Position numbers and translations under genes: made by a program. Under the pieces are notes generated by a model. It made no database searches. It worked only from the letters and a program-made list of their open reading frames with translations, and was not told the DNA's origin. 64,000 bases of DNA from Emergomyces orientalis (lineage: Eukaryota; Ascomycota; Eurotiomycetes; Onygenales; Ajellomycetaceae), in contig MOWL01000028.1 of assembly GCA_002110485.1 (NCBI GenBank), positions 186,001 through 250,000 on the forward strand. The letters run 5' to 3'. Shown one piece after another: positions 1 through 10,613 of the stretch (positions are counted from its first letter, which is position 1; every line of letters begins with the position of its first letter).

Positions 1-3000
1 GAGGATGTCCTGCTTGAGCCACCACTTGGTGAGCCTGTGCAGTCCTTCCTTGGTGTCCAGCAACCACTTCTTATCCACTCTGCCCTCCTGCTCCAGCTCC
101 GCGCGTTCCCCACTGAATCGTGTACAGTGTATCATCACATGCAGCACCGTTTCATGCTCATATCCACATGGACATTTCGGTGTGGGGAAGTCAGGAACTC
201 TTCTTCTGTGGAGGAACGCTGCAAGGCCTGTCTTGCCGGTACACAGCTGGACTATCAATGAGCTTCGGGCCTTGCTCAGGCCCTCATGCCATCTTAGTAG
301 CTCTACATCCGGGGGCCTGCCAAACAGTTCTCCCCATGGTGTTGTGCGCGCTCTCCATCTGTTCTGCCATCTTATCATTGCCTCCTCCCTCACCCATCTC
401 TTGAAGGCCCAGTTACGCACACTGTTTTCTTGTCTTTCCTGCTTTTTCAGTTGCTTTGCCTGTCTCACCCAATTTACACTCCACCCCTGCTGCATGCTCA
501 CTGGGTGCAGTACTGCCTCCACTGACTGCATTCCTCTGTTATTCCTTCTGCGAAGTCTGGCTCTGACCTGCACACATGCCTGTTTTATCTGCTCCATGAT
601 TCCTGACTCCTTAAGCCGCTCAGTTGCTCTGGCCACCACACTGTCTAGATGTATCTCCAGAGGCAGTGTGGCTGTCTCCGCCTCCAGTGAGGTGATTGGA
701 GTAGCTCTGTAGGCCCCTGCAATGACCTGTAGGCATTTATTTTGAATCTTCTCCAGGCTGGCTAGCAGCTGGCGTTGATGTCGCGGTTCATGTTGTGTCG
801 CCTGTGGTTGATGCCATGCCAGCGCTCCGTATCCTATTGCGGGCCTTATCACTGCATTGTAGACCCTCCGGGCATGCTGCAGTGGCAGGCCCCAGGTTGA
901 CTGTGTTGTCCGAGTTAGGGCACCTATCTGCGATTTCGCTCTGCCTACCATCTTACTGACATGGCTACGCCACCTCAGCTTAGGGTCAAGCCAGATGCCT
1001 AGCACCCGCATCTCCCTCTGTGGCTTGATCACTTGCTGTGGCAATTGCAGTGAGTGTTCTAGATTGAATCTAGTTCTTGTTCTGGTAAAGTGCATGAGCT
1101 CATACTTCTGTGGTGCAAAGATTGCCCCATGTCTGCTCGCCCAACGCTCACAGCTGGCATGGATCCGCGCCAGATGCGCACAATTCGCTTCGGTTGAGTC
1201 GCCATATGCTAGAATGTTCACATCGTCTACAAATCCTATGCAGCTGACAGGCTCACTTCGCGGTGCACATATTCTGAGCAACTCCTCATTGTAGAATAAG
1301 AACAGAATGGGTGACAAGGGTGATCCCTGTGGGATGCCTGCATTCACCTCAAAGACTTCAGTTTCCTGCTCATCAAATACTAGTGTCGCCTTGCGCCCCT
1401 GCATGAATGAGTTGACCCATCCAGTCAGCTGTCTGGGCAGTCCTCTTTTTCTTAGAATGTGCACTAGGCGATTTCTGAGCACTCTGTCATAGGCCCCTGA
1501 GATGTCCAGTGACAGCACTGAGACCACTGCTCCCTGCTCCTCCCACACTGTGCGAATCTGCGCCAGTAACAGGGCAATTGCTGTTTCTGTGGAGCGGCCT
1601 CCTCGCGCCCCCATTTGCTGAGCTGGTAGCATCCCATGTTTCTCTGCCAGAGACCTTATTTCCTTGGCTGTTGCAGCCTCTACAATTTTACCTAGGGTGT
1701 CAAGTAGTGCAATCGGCCTCCAGGCTCCCACTTCACTGTAGTCCTTCTTTCCTGGCTTCTTGAGCACCACCGTGCGCGCTGTTTTGAATATCTGTGGGTA
1801 GTACTCCCAATGCCAGCAGGCCTGTGTAAGCTCAGTTATTGCTGTGATGAACCTTGGGCCTAGCATTTTGAGGAAGCAGTTGGGGATGCTGTTGGCACCC
1901 GGGGCTTTGTTGTTCGGAAGCCTAGCAATCAGCGCTGCCATGGCCTCCTCTGTGAGCACTACCATGTCAGTCACACTCCGCGGCTGTGTTCCCACGTTCA
2001 TGTCATCTTCCCTTGCCGCCAAAGGCTCCAGGAAGAACCGCGCCCGTAGTAGTTCAGCCTTGTCCTGGAATGCAGTGGCTCGCGCCTCGGTTTCACCCAA
2101 GGCCTCTGGCATTCCCCTAAGCGGTGGCAGTCTTGCCGGTTGCTTGGTCTCGTTGGTGTGTGTGCGACCCCACTTTGCCAGCTTCCAGAGCAGTTTAGGA
2201 TCCGTGCCAGCACTGTTCATTAGATCGCGGAAGCTGGCAGTCTTGGCCAGCTTTATTTCCTTGTTTCACCTGTTGTGGGCATGTCTTCTTTCCTTCTCAG
2301 TGCTGTCTGCATCCCTCATGGTTCTCTTGTACTCACTCACTGCTTGCGCCACTCTGTTGGACCACCACGAGCGACTCTGCTTGCAGATGCGCGCGCGTTT
2401 AGCATGTTTCTCTGCTAGCTCATTGATGAATTCACTTAGATAGTTTGCATAGCAATCAATCTCTGCTGTTGAGCCAAAGCTGTTGCAACATTGTAGCTCT
2501 TGGCAGTTCTTTTGCAGCTGCTGTATATTCACTTGCCGCCAGTTGCGTTTTTCCCTTAGTACCACAGGTATGTCGATGGCCAACTTAGTGACCACTGGTA
2601 GATGATCTGATGCCATATCCGCCTCGTGTGCGACCCGGCATTCCAGTACCCCTGCACTCAGGTTCTCTGAGAGAAAGATTAGGTCCAAGGTGGTGCCAGT
2701 GCTTCTGCGGTCCTGCCATGTAATCTCTCCCCGTGGTGTTGCCAGCTGCAGTCCGAGAGCATCCACCTGTGCTATGAGCTCCCATGCCAGGTCAAAGTCC
2801 TGTCTCACTCGCTCACCTCCCCACTTTGAGTGATGCACATTGAAGTCTCCCAGCACCACTACCTCCGCCTGCCGCGCTTCCGCACCCTGACTTTGCGCTT
2901 GTTGCGCGTCTGCACCCTGATCTCGCGCTCGTAGCGCACTTGTGTCTGGGTCTTGCGCCTGTTGCGCACATCGCCCCTGAGTTCGCGCTGGTAGCGAGGC

Positions 3001-3411
3001 CTCGGCCTCCTCCACCACCGCTTGTAGCTCAAGGATGGGGGAACTCTCTGGCACAGTTGTGTAGCTGCCTGGTGGAGCAGCGTAGACATTGAGCATTAGT
3101 AGTGATCCTCTTGCTGTGTTCACAGTGAGCAATGCCATGGATTCTGTAATGACCCTGACATCCCATGCTGTTGCCTTCAGTCTTTTGTTGATGAGGAAGC
3201 CCACCCTGGCCTCCTTGATCTGCATGCCTGCCTGCCAGAATCCACAGTTGGTCAGGCATGTTGTACCCCTTTCAGATTCCCTCTGCATCCATGGTTCCTG
3301 CAGTGCGATGATGTCGTAGTTTAATGCCGTTTCAGGCTTGGCCAGTAATGTGTTCATCACCTTGTTTGAGTTATGCACATTGTATTGTAGTATATGGACT
3401 TGCTCACTCAT
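1..3411 (-). CDS. LINE L1 ORF2: apurinic-type endonuclease plus reverse transcriptase, partial, one in-frame TGA
   Basis: The protein nicks target DNA and reverse-transcribes the element RNA. The first about 250 residues are an EEP-family endonuclease (ILQYNVHNS near the start, LQEPW, VVLGDFNVHH, TLDLIF, ASDHLPV). One frame then runs from a Met at 2220 to position 1 without a stop by my translation, covering RT motifs NKAPGANSIPN, LDISGAYDRV, AGIPQGSPLSP and the catalytic FVDDVNILAYG (about 1210-1230), and a C-terminal CPCGYEHET..HVMIHC zinc-type motif. A TGA at 2266-2268 separates the endonuclease and RT halves; homologues have Arg or His near there, so CGA to TGA is as likely as loss of a Trp. 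The ATG overlaps the ORF1 stop as ATGA. The C-terminus lies outside the window. Confidence 0.85.
2871..2999. repeat. 30-bp in-frame minisatellite inside LINE L1 endonuclease
   Basis: GCGC-NNGTN-GCGC palindromes recur exactly every 30 bp, starting at 2895, 2925, 2955 and 2985 (the last with a terminal A). The array encodes a Gln/Ala-rich 10-residue repeat inserted just before the VVLGDFNVHH strand of the endonuclease. L6 has two units at the same place (54572 and 54602) and L5 has a degenerate Gln/Ala-rich version, so the array varies in length between copies while keeping frame. Confidence 0.85.
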
Positions 3412-4760
3412 GGTTCACCCATGTCTTGGTCCTGCGTGGAGTCTGGTCGCGCTGGGCGTGCATAGCCACTGAGCGAGCCCCGTTGCTGCGCGCCAGCTCT
3501 TGCCACATTCGTGGGTCTGCCGACCTTGTGCTGAACAATCAGAGGGTCCTCTCCTGTGGTTCTGCTATGCTTTCTGGGGGTGATCCAACCCTTCTCATCT
3601 GGTGTTTGCACCACAAAGCGCCTTGGCCAGTTCTTGAGAGCCTCCTTGGTCAGTGAAACCACAGTCTGTTGTTCAGAGCATCTTGCAGACCATGCTGGGT
3701 GATCTCCTTCACAGTTACAGCAGACTGCCTTCTTTCCTTCCAGTGCTGCGGGGCAGGTCTTGTCCGTGTGTCCCTCTGCTGCACAGTGCCCACAGATATC
3801 ACCCTTGCGGCAGAATCTGGCTATGTGTCCATATTGCTGGCAGCTGTAGCATCGGGTGACCTGAGCCTCCCTGTGGAAGATTTCAACCATGCAGAATTCA
3901 TTCCCCAGAATGATGCCATTCTCCACAAGCGTGTTTGCCTGCTGCGGTGTGGCTACATGTAGGATAATGCTTCCATGAGGCCGCTGCTGTTTAGCTAGCC
4001 GCTTTGTGACCCTGTGGATGAGTACTCTGCATCTGAGAGATGAGTTCTGCTTGTAGACATCCTTCACTGCTTTATCTGAGCTAACTCAGCTAATGACACT
4101 GATAGATGCACTCTTGATTAATACTGCATACATCTCCTTTCTCATGTGTGCCTTGTCGCTCCATTTCTCCACCCATTCATTACTTTTTGTCAGCTCGGCC
4201 TTCGTGCTGGGGTTGTCTGCGACCAGAATCAGATCACCACTAGGCATGTATCTTGCTGCAACTATGGTGCCAGTGGTCACATCTTTGATGGTTCCATTTA
4301 CCTTTCTCACAATGGCCTCTGGGGTGCGTTCCTCCACTGGCAGTGCGTCACAGTTGCGGCGAGATATCACCACCTCTCTCAATGCACGCCCGGTTACTAT
4401 CTTTGCTGGCGGCCCTCCATTGGCCGCTATGCGCGCCCATGAGGTCTCACTGTCCAGCATGTTGCGTCTTTCATTTTGCTGTGATGCGCTTGTAGCGTTC
4501 TCTAGCTTCTTTAACATGTTGTCAAGCAGGTCCTCCTTGAGCTCATTCACTGCCTTCAGAGCTCTCTGAATATACAGTAATCCTTTCTTATTAATCTCCT
4601 TGTCTTTCTCCCCCTCTCTAAGAGCCTCGGTGATCATGCGCAGTGTTGCTGCCATACCATTTGTTGCTGCATCTCCTGCCTGCGCGGCTCCAGGTACGCG
4701 TCGCGCCGCGCGCGCACCCACATTCCCTGCACCACCATTCACGCTCACAGCCTCAACCAT
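3408..4760 (-). CDS. LINE L1 ORF1: gag-like RNA-binding protein with an in-frame TGA
   Basis: ORF1 encodes the nucleic-acid-binding partner of ORF2. The N-terminal half (4760-4089) is probably helical, with polar repeats, and contains ETSWARIAANG. The C-terminal half (to 3408) contains CCHC-type zinc knuckles (CYSCQQYGHIARFC, CGHCAAEGHTDKTC, CCNCEGDHPAWSARC). Both halves are in one frame, interrupted only by TGA at 4086-4088. The same TGA position occurs in L5 and L6. Other Trp codons of the ORF remain TGG. The terminal TGA (3408-3410) overlaps the ORF2 ATG as ATGA, suggesting coupled reinitiation, as known for several bicistronic LINEs. The chosen start is the Met at 4760, matching the start in L6. 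Confidence 0.85.
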
Positions 4761-4850
4761 GGTGTTTGAGAGTGTGTGAGCGAGCTGATGCCCTTCAAGA
4801 CCCTCTGCAGTACGAAAGCGATCGCGATTTAGATGTAAAAGAATAAAATA

Positions 4851-5416
4851 ATTTTTGATGAGGTTTCTCAGAATGTTTGACTTGATTTTATTTTCTTCTT
4901 TCTCTCTTTCTTTTTATTTTAATATTTAATACTATATTTCTTTCAATAAATATTCTGTTCATTCTTAATATAAAAGCAAAGAAAATTTGAAAAAAATAAA
5001 TTGAGATTTAATAGAGTATCATGATGTATCTCATTTGGCTGACTCTACTGTCAGGGGTTGAACCCCTATATGGTTATATGGACTCGGGCTAGCCGCCCAA
5101 ACAGACTAATAGCTTCCACGCTAGTGGCTAGCCCTCGCTTGCAGCTTGCACTTAGAGCTCTTTTCTTCACACTCTTTGCACTTTCTCTTTTCTTTCTCTT
5201 TTCTTTCTTAAGCTTTCCTTCTTGTATTTTAGGCACAATATAGTTCTTTCATACCTAATTGCTCGCCCTTTACATCTACTGTCTACTCTTTTAAATCTAA
5301 ATTTATAAAGTGCTCTAGCTGTATCTAATTTTCAGACTGCATCAGCTTCTATTATATCAGCAGAATCTTCTTTCTCTCTGAGTGAACATGACTCTCAATT
5401 ATCAGCATCTCTGCTG
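4851..5416. other. Non-coding AT-rich stretch with a small perfect palindrome
   Basis: I see no supported gene. The left part is A/T-rich flank of LINE L1. At about 5053-5067 AGGGGTT and AACCCCT form a 7-bp perfect hairpin around one base, and about 40-90 bp further GGGCTAGCC and GGCTAGCCC form an inverted pair. A CT-rich run follows (about 5160-5230), which could be promoter-like for the ORF at 5417, but nothing decides this. Confidence 0.4.
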
Positions 5417-5836
5417 TTGAATCTGTCAAGTCAATCTCCGGGAAGGCGACCTGGCTCGAACCCATTTAAAAATATTTCCAGTCGCCAGCAGCCGCAGCCG
5501 CAGCCACAGCCACAGCCACAGCCACAGCCAGGGCCCGGGCGCCGACCTCCCCGACCTCCGCAGCCTCCGCAGCCTCCGCAGCCTCCACAGCCTCAATTTA
5601 TTCATATCCTTCGGACAGGAGGCTCACAAGGCGATCCAAAAGTTGGTCTCTACGTGACCTTGAGAAGAGGAGACTTAGTATATAATAATATCTTTGCTCT
5701 AGTTCTTACATCAGATAGGAATGAAGCCACTTCAGCTATATTGAGTGATAATGAGGAGCTGTTTATTGTCAATGAAAAGTTTCATGAATTAGAACCAAGC
5801 TCATTTTTTATTCAAAGTAAGTATTTTTCTGATTGA
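5417..5836 (+). CDS. Hypothetical Pro/Gln-rich protein
   Basis: The ORF encodes 139 residues: a Ser/Pro-rich start, a (PQ)n then (PPQ)n tract from about residue 25 to 55, then a more ordinary segment with charged residues (LYVTLRRGDLVYNNIF, LVLTSDRNEATSAIL). I do not recognise a family. The frame is open further upstream without a Met, and a GTAAGT just before the stop could be an intron donor, so this may be one exon of a longer gene. The compact CC-rich repeat is unmutated, unlike neighbouring transposons. It could equally be a chance ORF driven by the microsatellite. Confidence 0.35.
   Translation: MNLSSQSPGRRPGSNPFKNISSRQQPQPQPQPQPQPQPGPGRRPPRPPQPPQPPQPPQPQFIHILRTGGSQGDPKVGLYVTLRRGDLVYNNIFALVLTSDRNEATSAILSDNEELFIVNEKFHELEPSSFFIQSKYFSD
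5488..5600. repeat. CAGCC(G/A) hexamer and CCTCCGCAG nonamer microsatellites
   Basis: About nine hexamer units of CAGCCG or CAGCCA are followed by four CCGCAGCCT-type nonamers, translated as poly-PQ and PPQ. The dense CC dinucleotides are intact. Confidence 0.85.
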
Positions 5837-6712
5837 GCTGTGGGCTGCCTCTCCCCCCTCTGTTTTATATTATGAAGAAATTGAATATTGAGAATATGAA
5901 TATTCTCTGTTGTCTTCAGAAAAATTTCAGTAAATTCTAGATCTGAATAAATTATTAATAAGTTAAATACAGCTGAATGAGTATCATTGGCAGTCTATCA
6001 GAAGGGGGTGGATCTATTCTCATTTAATTCCTATGGACAGCTGATATATGATGGTTTGTCTGCAGATGTCTATCTTGGTAAGTTTTATCTAACTACTTTC
6101 TTGTGATATACTGTTTATTTAAATCTTTTTATTGATCTGACTAATCTTCTGTGTTCTTTTCTTATCTGAAGCTTGTGATTGATGGCTTGGTGTGCCATAA
6201 TTGTTTCTTATCACTGACAGCAGTGCTTCTCCACCTTCTTCCTGCACAAGAGTCACTCTGGTCATGGAGCCTGCAGGCGAGTCCGAGTCGGACCGAGTTA
6301 GTCAGTCTTCGAGTCGAGTCCGAGTCGAGTTTCAAAGGCACTGAGTCAAGACTTGGACAAGCCGAGTTTCTAACAAGTCAAATCAAGTTTAGTTCCGGAA
6401 CATTTTATAAAATACACTAAACTCAAAATAGAAATGATTTACACAAGAACAACCTTATCTCACTCTATAGAATTCATCAAATCAAGCTCAATGAAAAGTC
6501 TCATGAATCACAAAAACATAAAACTCAGAAAGTGAATTATTGTATTATCTAGATAGTATCTCCATCTCAATTCTCTTAATCCTTGGGATTAAAATATTAT
6601 TTCACAAATGCTCAAGATCATAAAAAATTTGCCATTTCTTATTTATAAAACAATCAATTAAAAAACGCCCTCGCAATTCATTTGCCTAAAATTTCCTGTC
6701 TGTTAAACGCCT
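5837..6712. other. Non-coding AT-rich stretch with a GAGTC minisatellite
   Basis: No convincing gene. From about 6274 to 6350 the sequence is built of irregular GAGTC, CGAGTC and CCGAGTC units. The rest is AT-rich and rich in short direct repeats; the 3' end adjoins the end of the broken helicase gene. Confidence 0.5.
6274..6350. repeat. GAGTC-type pentamer/hexamer minisatellite
   Basis: Units CGAGTC, CGAGTCC and GAGTCGG repeat about ten times with variable spacing, degrading to the right into GAGTC and GAGTT pieces. Confidence 0.7.
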
Positions 6713-7051
6713 CTATTTCCCAGTCTTTTTTGCAAATCTCTCATTCAGGCCACATTTTCCTGATCTCTTGAGTCTTCTCTTTGTCTTCTTCGCCACCGGT
6801 GCTTCTTCATCACCGGTTTTCTCAATCTTCTTTGACTCCCCCCCCAGTCTCTGGCTCTTGCTACCCTTCTGCCCTGTAGGCTGCACCTGTTGTTCAAGGA
6901 CAACTTCCATCTCACTTGACAGGCCCACAAATGCACCAATTTCATCCAATGGAGTTTGCGCCCCCAAGCTGACTTGGGGTGACGGTGATGGCAATTCAGA
7001 CGCAATTGTTGACTGTGGGGTTAAATTTTCCTTCGCGCCAGCCGCCCTGTC

Positions 7052-7070
7052 TTGTTGTCCCAGGACAACA
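7052..7070. repeat. Palindrome TTGTTGTCC-CA-GGACAACA, in the helicase tail
   Basis: The left arm TTGTTGTCC and right arm GGACAACAT match at 8 of 9 positions around a 2-base centre. In the gene's frame it encodes NVVLGQQD. The flanks outside the core are not complementary. Confidence 0.75.
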
Positions 7071-8662
7071 TTCAAACCACACTTTTGTTTCACTGGAACA
7101 GTTGTCAATTTCTGATCTTCATTTTTCCTCTGCTGTTCCTCGAGGGTTATTGGACTTGCCCCAATTTTCCTAAACTTGTACTGATGCTGCTGGGTTAGAG
7201 CTGATCTTTCGAGATCCAGCGTCAAAATGTCATGTCAAGTGGACTGGTCCTCGTCCCAGTCCATCATAATTTTCAAAATTTCAACAGCCTTGGCAGCAAT
7301 GTCCTCCATTTTCCCTGCAACCTCGCTGCCCAGCTGGGCGGAAATATCCGAAATGGCCTTGCGTGCAAAATTGGCGGACCAGTAACGATGGAATGTATGG
7401 TTGATTGTCAGGATCCAAACATACACTTATTTTGACTGGCCAAGGCGGTGAAGTCTGGCGATCATTTGGAGTAGGGTATTCAGATTGTGGGGGAGCTCTA
7501 TGATCATCATTGCGCGACAACCACCTAGCTGGAGATTCGCACCAAAACCACCGACGCGGTCGGTGGTTACCAAGCAGCGGATCTTCTCTTGAAAATTGTT
7601 GAAATCCCCAACAACAGCATCTTGTTCTTCCTGGCCCATCCCACCTCGCAGCCACGCAACTTCCTGGCCCCAGTTACTAACCAACATGGCTACCAACCAT
7701 GCTGTGTTTGGCGAATGTGCGAAAATGGTAACTTTTTCCCCAGCAACCTCGCACATCTCGTAGAGTATTTTCGTGACGTAACGCAGGATTGGTGACATAC
7801 GGAGGAGTTGCAAGTGCCGGTCGTAGCGCGTAGAAGGAACAGTCCCGTGGTACACTTTGACAGAGTAAACAAACTTCAGAAAAAACTCCAAATCAAAATC
7901 AGGCTTGATTACAACATGTTTTAAGGCCGTCGCCCGCGTGCGTTTGAGTCCAACTCGGTGGTGGAATGTACTAATTTTGGGGCAAATTGACGTGATTTGC
8001 AGGGCGCGGACTCTGGCCGCGTCCAGCATGGGTTCTTCCCCTTTCCCCTCAACAGTTCCCATTGCCAATGACGTTTTTGTGTGCGTTTCGTGGAATACGC
8101 AATATTCGTTTTGTTCTTGGGCGGAAAGACGCAAGATAATGCTGTTGACATGTTTTGCCAGGATCTCTTCACCAATTCGTTTTCCGCATTTCATAGTTTG
8201 TTGGGACTGCTGTATCAATGTTTGCTGGAGGAGTTTTGGGATAACAACTGAAGCCGTTTCTGGCTCCATATGGCCGTTTGTTGCGAGACGGCGGATGTTA
8301 AGGGGATTGAACAATTCTAGGTTTTCGTCGCCGGGCGTGGTGCTGAGGAACTTGTCCATGGTCGAACGGGCGTTGAATTCATCCGACAACTCCAATTTCC
8401 AATCGGCATCATAAAACAGATGGGTGTAACCGTAAAAATCTCTCATTTTGTTTAGGAGGGGAGTGGCACTTACAATCCAAAGGAAATCGGGACGAAGCAA
8501 CTTCATTGCGCGGGATATTCCAGACTGAGGGTGTCGCAGGACGTGGCCTTCATCAACCACAACCCTATACACCAAGCGGGTGAATAGGGAACCATAGGTT
8601 GTGACATACTTGCCATATTGCCTAGCTTCTTGTGCAAGGGCCTCATCTTCGTGCTCCGCAGC

Positions 8663-8690
8663 GACCTTGTTGTCCTGGGACAACAAGGTC
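8663..8690. repeat. 28-bp perfect palindrome with TTGTTGTCC core, in the helicase gene
   Basis: Arms of 13 bp (GACCTTGTTGTCC and its reverse complement) flank the dinucleotide TG. It lies in the coding frame, encoding TLLSQDNKV. Complementarity extends past the 9-bp core by GACC/GGTC. Confidence 0.85.
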
Positions 8691-9661
8691 TTTTGTTTCC
8701 TCACCTCTTTTCAGGAAGATTGTAGGTCACATGGCAGAGATTTACTTGGCTCTACGGAAGTCTCCGCATCAGTCACATTGGTTTCCTCATCACATTCCTT
8801 CGTCGTTTGGCTGTGCACCATGTATTTTTGAAAGGTATGGTGGGATATCATATATATTGTTCGCCCGGGGTCGGTGGTGTGCCTGTATAAGCGAGACTTT
8901 GGAGCTTCTTCAGCGCCAAGGCCATTTCCTCGTCTGGAATACATTTTGATTGGAAAACTGGGTCTTTACCCCTTCGGAATGAGCCAACAAACCATATGTT
9001 TAAAGACTGCGAAAAAAAACGAGTAAAGTCAGAAAACCAGAACTGGGTGACAAGGGGGGGGATGACAATTATAGTTGGCCTATCAGGAGGTTGTCTGTTA
9101 AGGATCCCTGATTCCCATGCTTTGACAATTAATGTTAACATCGTAATTGTTTTCCCGAGGCCCATGGTATCCCCAAGAAACCCAGCTTGAAGAGATGAGT
9201 TTCCGCTTTTTATGGCCCTGGCCGCCTCCCATTCACGCTCGAGCATTGTCGCGACTCCCATTACTTGGTGGGGATGCAGCTTTAGGCTGTGACTGAGCCT
9301 TGGGCTCAGCAGCAGGTTGTTGTTCATGGAAAGAACTTCTAATGAATTTTCCAAGAACATGGTTGTCATTGAGGCGTGCGTCAATTCCTTAGTCATTTTG
9401 GCATCGATTGTGCTATTCTGTGCCGGGTCGCCGTCTGGATCGACCGCGTCGACAATTTCGGTGAATTGGGCTTCGTCTACCATGTTCTTGATCAATCCTG
9501 AAATGGCCCTATCTTGGTTAGGTAAAATTGAAGGTCCGTCTTTCCAGTTGTCCCTTTCGACACTAGTAAATTTAGTGGCGAAATTGTATAACTTGCGCTT
9601 TTCCATTCGCGTCATTGGAGGCACACGGCTTGCCTGCGACCCAGCAGCCTCAGCATGGAGA

Positions 9662-9687
9662 TCATTGTTGTCCTCGGACAACAATGA
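9662..9687. repeat. 26-bp perfect palindrome with TTGTTGTCC core, in the helicase gene
   Basis: Arms of 12 bp (TCATTGTTGTCC and reverse complement) flank TC. In frame it encodes SLLSEDNND in an acidic linker between the N-terminal region and the ATPase core. Confidence 0.85.
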
Positions 9688-10570
9688 GCTAATGTCAATG
9701 CTATCAATTGGCGCGAACTCTTCATCCTCGAGGTCATCGTCAGACGGGAGATCCCATTGCAAATCGAGGTTATCAAGGGATTGCTCCTCCGCAACCCCCG
9801 AATGGCCAGTCGTGTTTGGGACATCGGATTTGTCTTCGGCAAAATCTTTAAGATAATGGACAGGCTTCGCGGGATTGTTTTGAACGCGGGTAGTTTTATT
9901 TTGTCCGGCTGCTTTGCGCCCTTCATCATTTACTCGTAGCCATGCGCGCAAAACCGAATACGCACGATGGAAATCCTCCATGTTCGGGAGATATACGCCA
10001 GATTCGAAATTAGGCGTGAAGTGGTGTTCAAAATTTTTAGGATTTCCGGTGATTATCCGTAAATATAAATTCGTAGTGGTGATATACCCACAATATTCCG
10101 TAACGCGGCTAGGGTCGTGGAGACAGAAGACTTTGGCCACCCACTCTCGGTCTATCTTCATCAAGCTGCTATGGAACATTTTGGCGGCATCTGGATTATT
10201 CTCCATCCGGTGGAGGAAGCTGACCAGGGAGCCAGTTGCCAACGTCATGCGCGGTAGACCATCCTTTGGCCCGTAGCGCAGCATATTCGTCGAGAAAGCG
10301 GGAATTTTCTGCGAAAAGTGTACGCAGCGATTCGGTGTTCGGACAATTCAAAATGTAACCGGCTACAACTGCTTGGTCGCGATAAAACTCACCGCGCTTT
10401 ACCCCGTATTCGACACATTCGATCCCTGGCGGTAGGAATTCTCGTGCCTTCTTCACGAGCTCAGGGGTAATTTCGGCAGCCGTCTTTTTCCGGCGCTGCG
10501 GAGGCATGCCGGGCTATTGATTCTTTCAAAACTATCGGCAAGTGGATCATCGCTATTGCAAGGTAGCGCT

Positions 10571-10600
10571 CACTATTGTTGTCCGCGGACAACAATAGTG
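10571..10600. repeat. 30-bp perfect palindrome upstream of the helicase gene
   Basis: Arms of 14 bp (CACTATTGTTGTCC and reverse complement) flank GC. It lies about 65 bp upstream of the helicase start codon on the gene's 5' side, followed at 10614-10632 by a half-decayed second copy (GTCC-AG-GGACAACAATAG). Confidence 0.85.
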
Positions 10601-10613
10601 GGTAATTGGATAA

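Larger units (their letters stand above)
1..4850 (-). mobile_element. LINE L1, Tad1-like non-LTR retrotransposon, 3' end outside the window
   Basis: Two overlapping minus-strand ORFs in the order gag-like ORF1 then endonuclease/reverse-transcriptase ORF2 identify a non-LTR retrotransposon. The 5' end lies near 4850, where similarity to the 5' end of LINE L6 (61788-61990) fades; the 3' UTR and tail are beyond position 1. The copy is GC-rich with abundant CC and GG and few lesions, so it looks younger than L3-L6, with which it shares ORF1 and ORF2 at the protein level. There is little room for an RNase H domain between the RT and the C-terminal Cys/His motif, so this branch probably lacks it. 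No target-site duplication can be assessed. Confidence 0.85.
6713..10507 (-). pseudogene. SNF2-family DNA-dependent ATPase/helicase, broken
   Basis: The product resembles SNF2 chromatin-remodelling or repair ATPases. The N-terminal piece (10507-10270) starts MPPQRRKKTAAEI. The core has helicase motif I GDTMGLGKT, motif Ia TIIVIPPLV, motif II VVVDEGH, motif III SATPLLNK, and the C-terminal lobe with GGFGANLQ and QMIARLHRLGQ. The tail is basic (AKKTKRRLKR) and ends at 6713. Single-base frameshifts are inferred near 10268 and near 8880, and stops lie at TGA 8711-8713, TAA 7427-7429 and TGA 7235-7237; all pieces downstream of 8944 share one frame. At least 14 Trp codons remain TGG. Unrecognised introns could explain one frameshift but not all lesions. 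Three palindromic insertions sit within the frame. Confidence 0.8.

Noticed and set aside
2266..2268. TGA between L1 endonuclease and RT as another Trp to TGA case
   Set aside because: L5 and L6 have Arg or His at this place, so CGA to TGA at a CpG site is at least as likely; not counted as evidence.
1..3656. Long plus-strand ORFs opposite LINE L1, for example 5-712 and 1844-2443
   Set aside because: They are antisense shadows of the GC-rich ORF1/ORF2 of L1 and show no family motifs.
5040..5120. tRNA-like T-arm (GGGGTTGAACCCC)
   Set aside because: The loop is too short, and no acceptor, D-arm or anticodon arm can be built around it.
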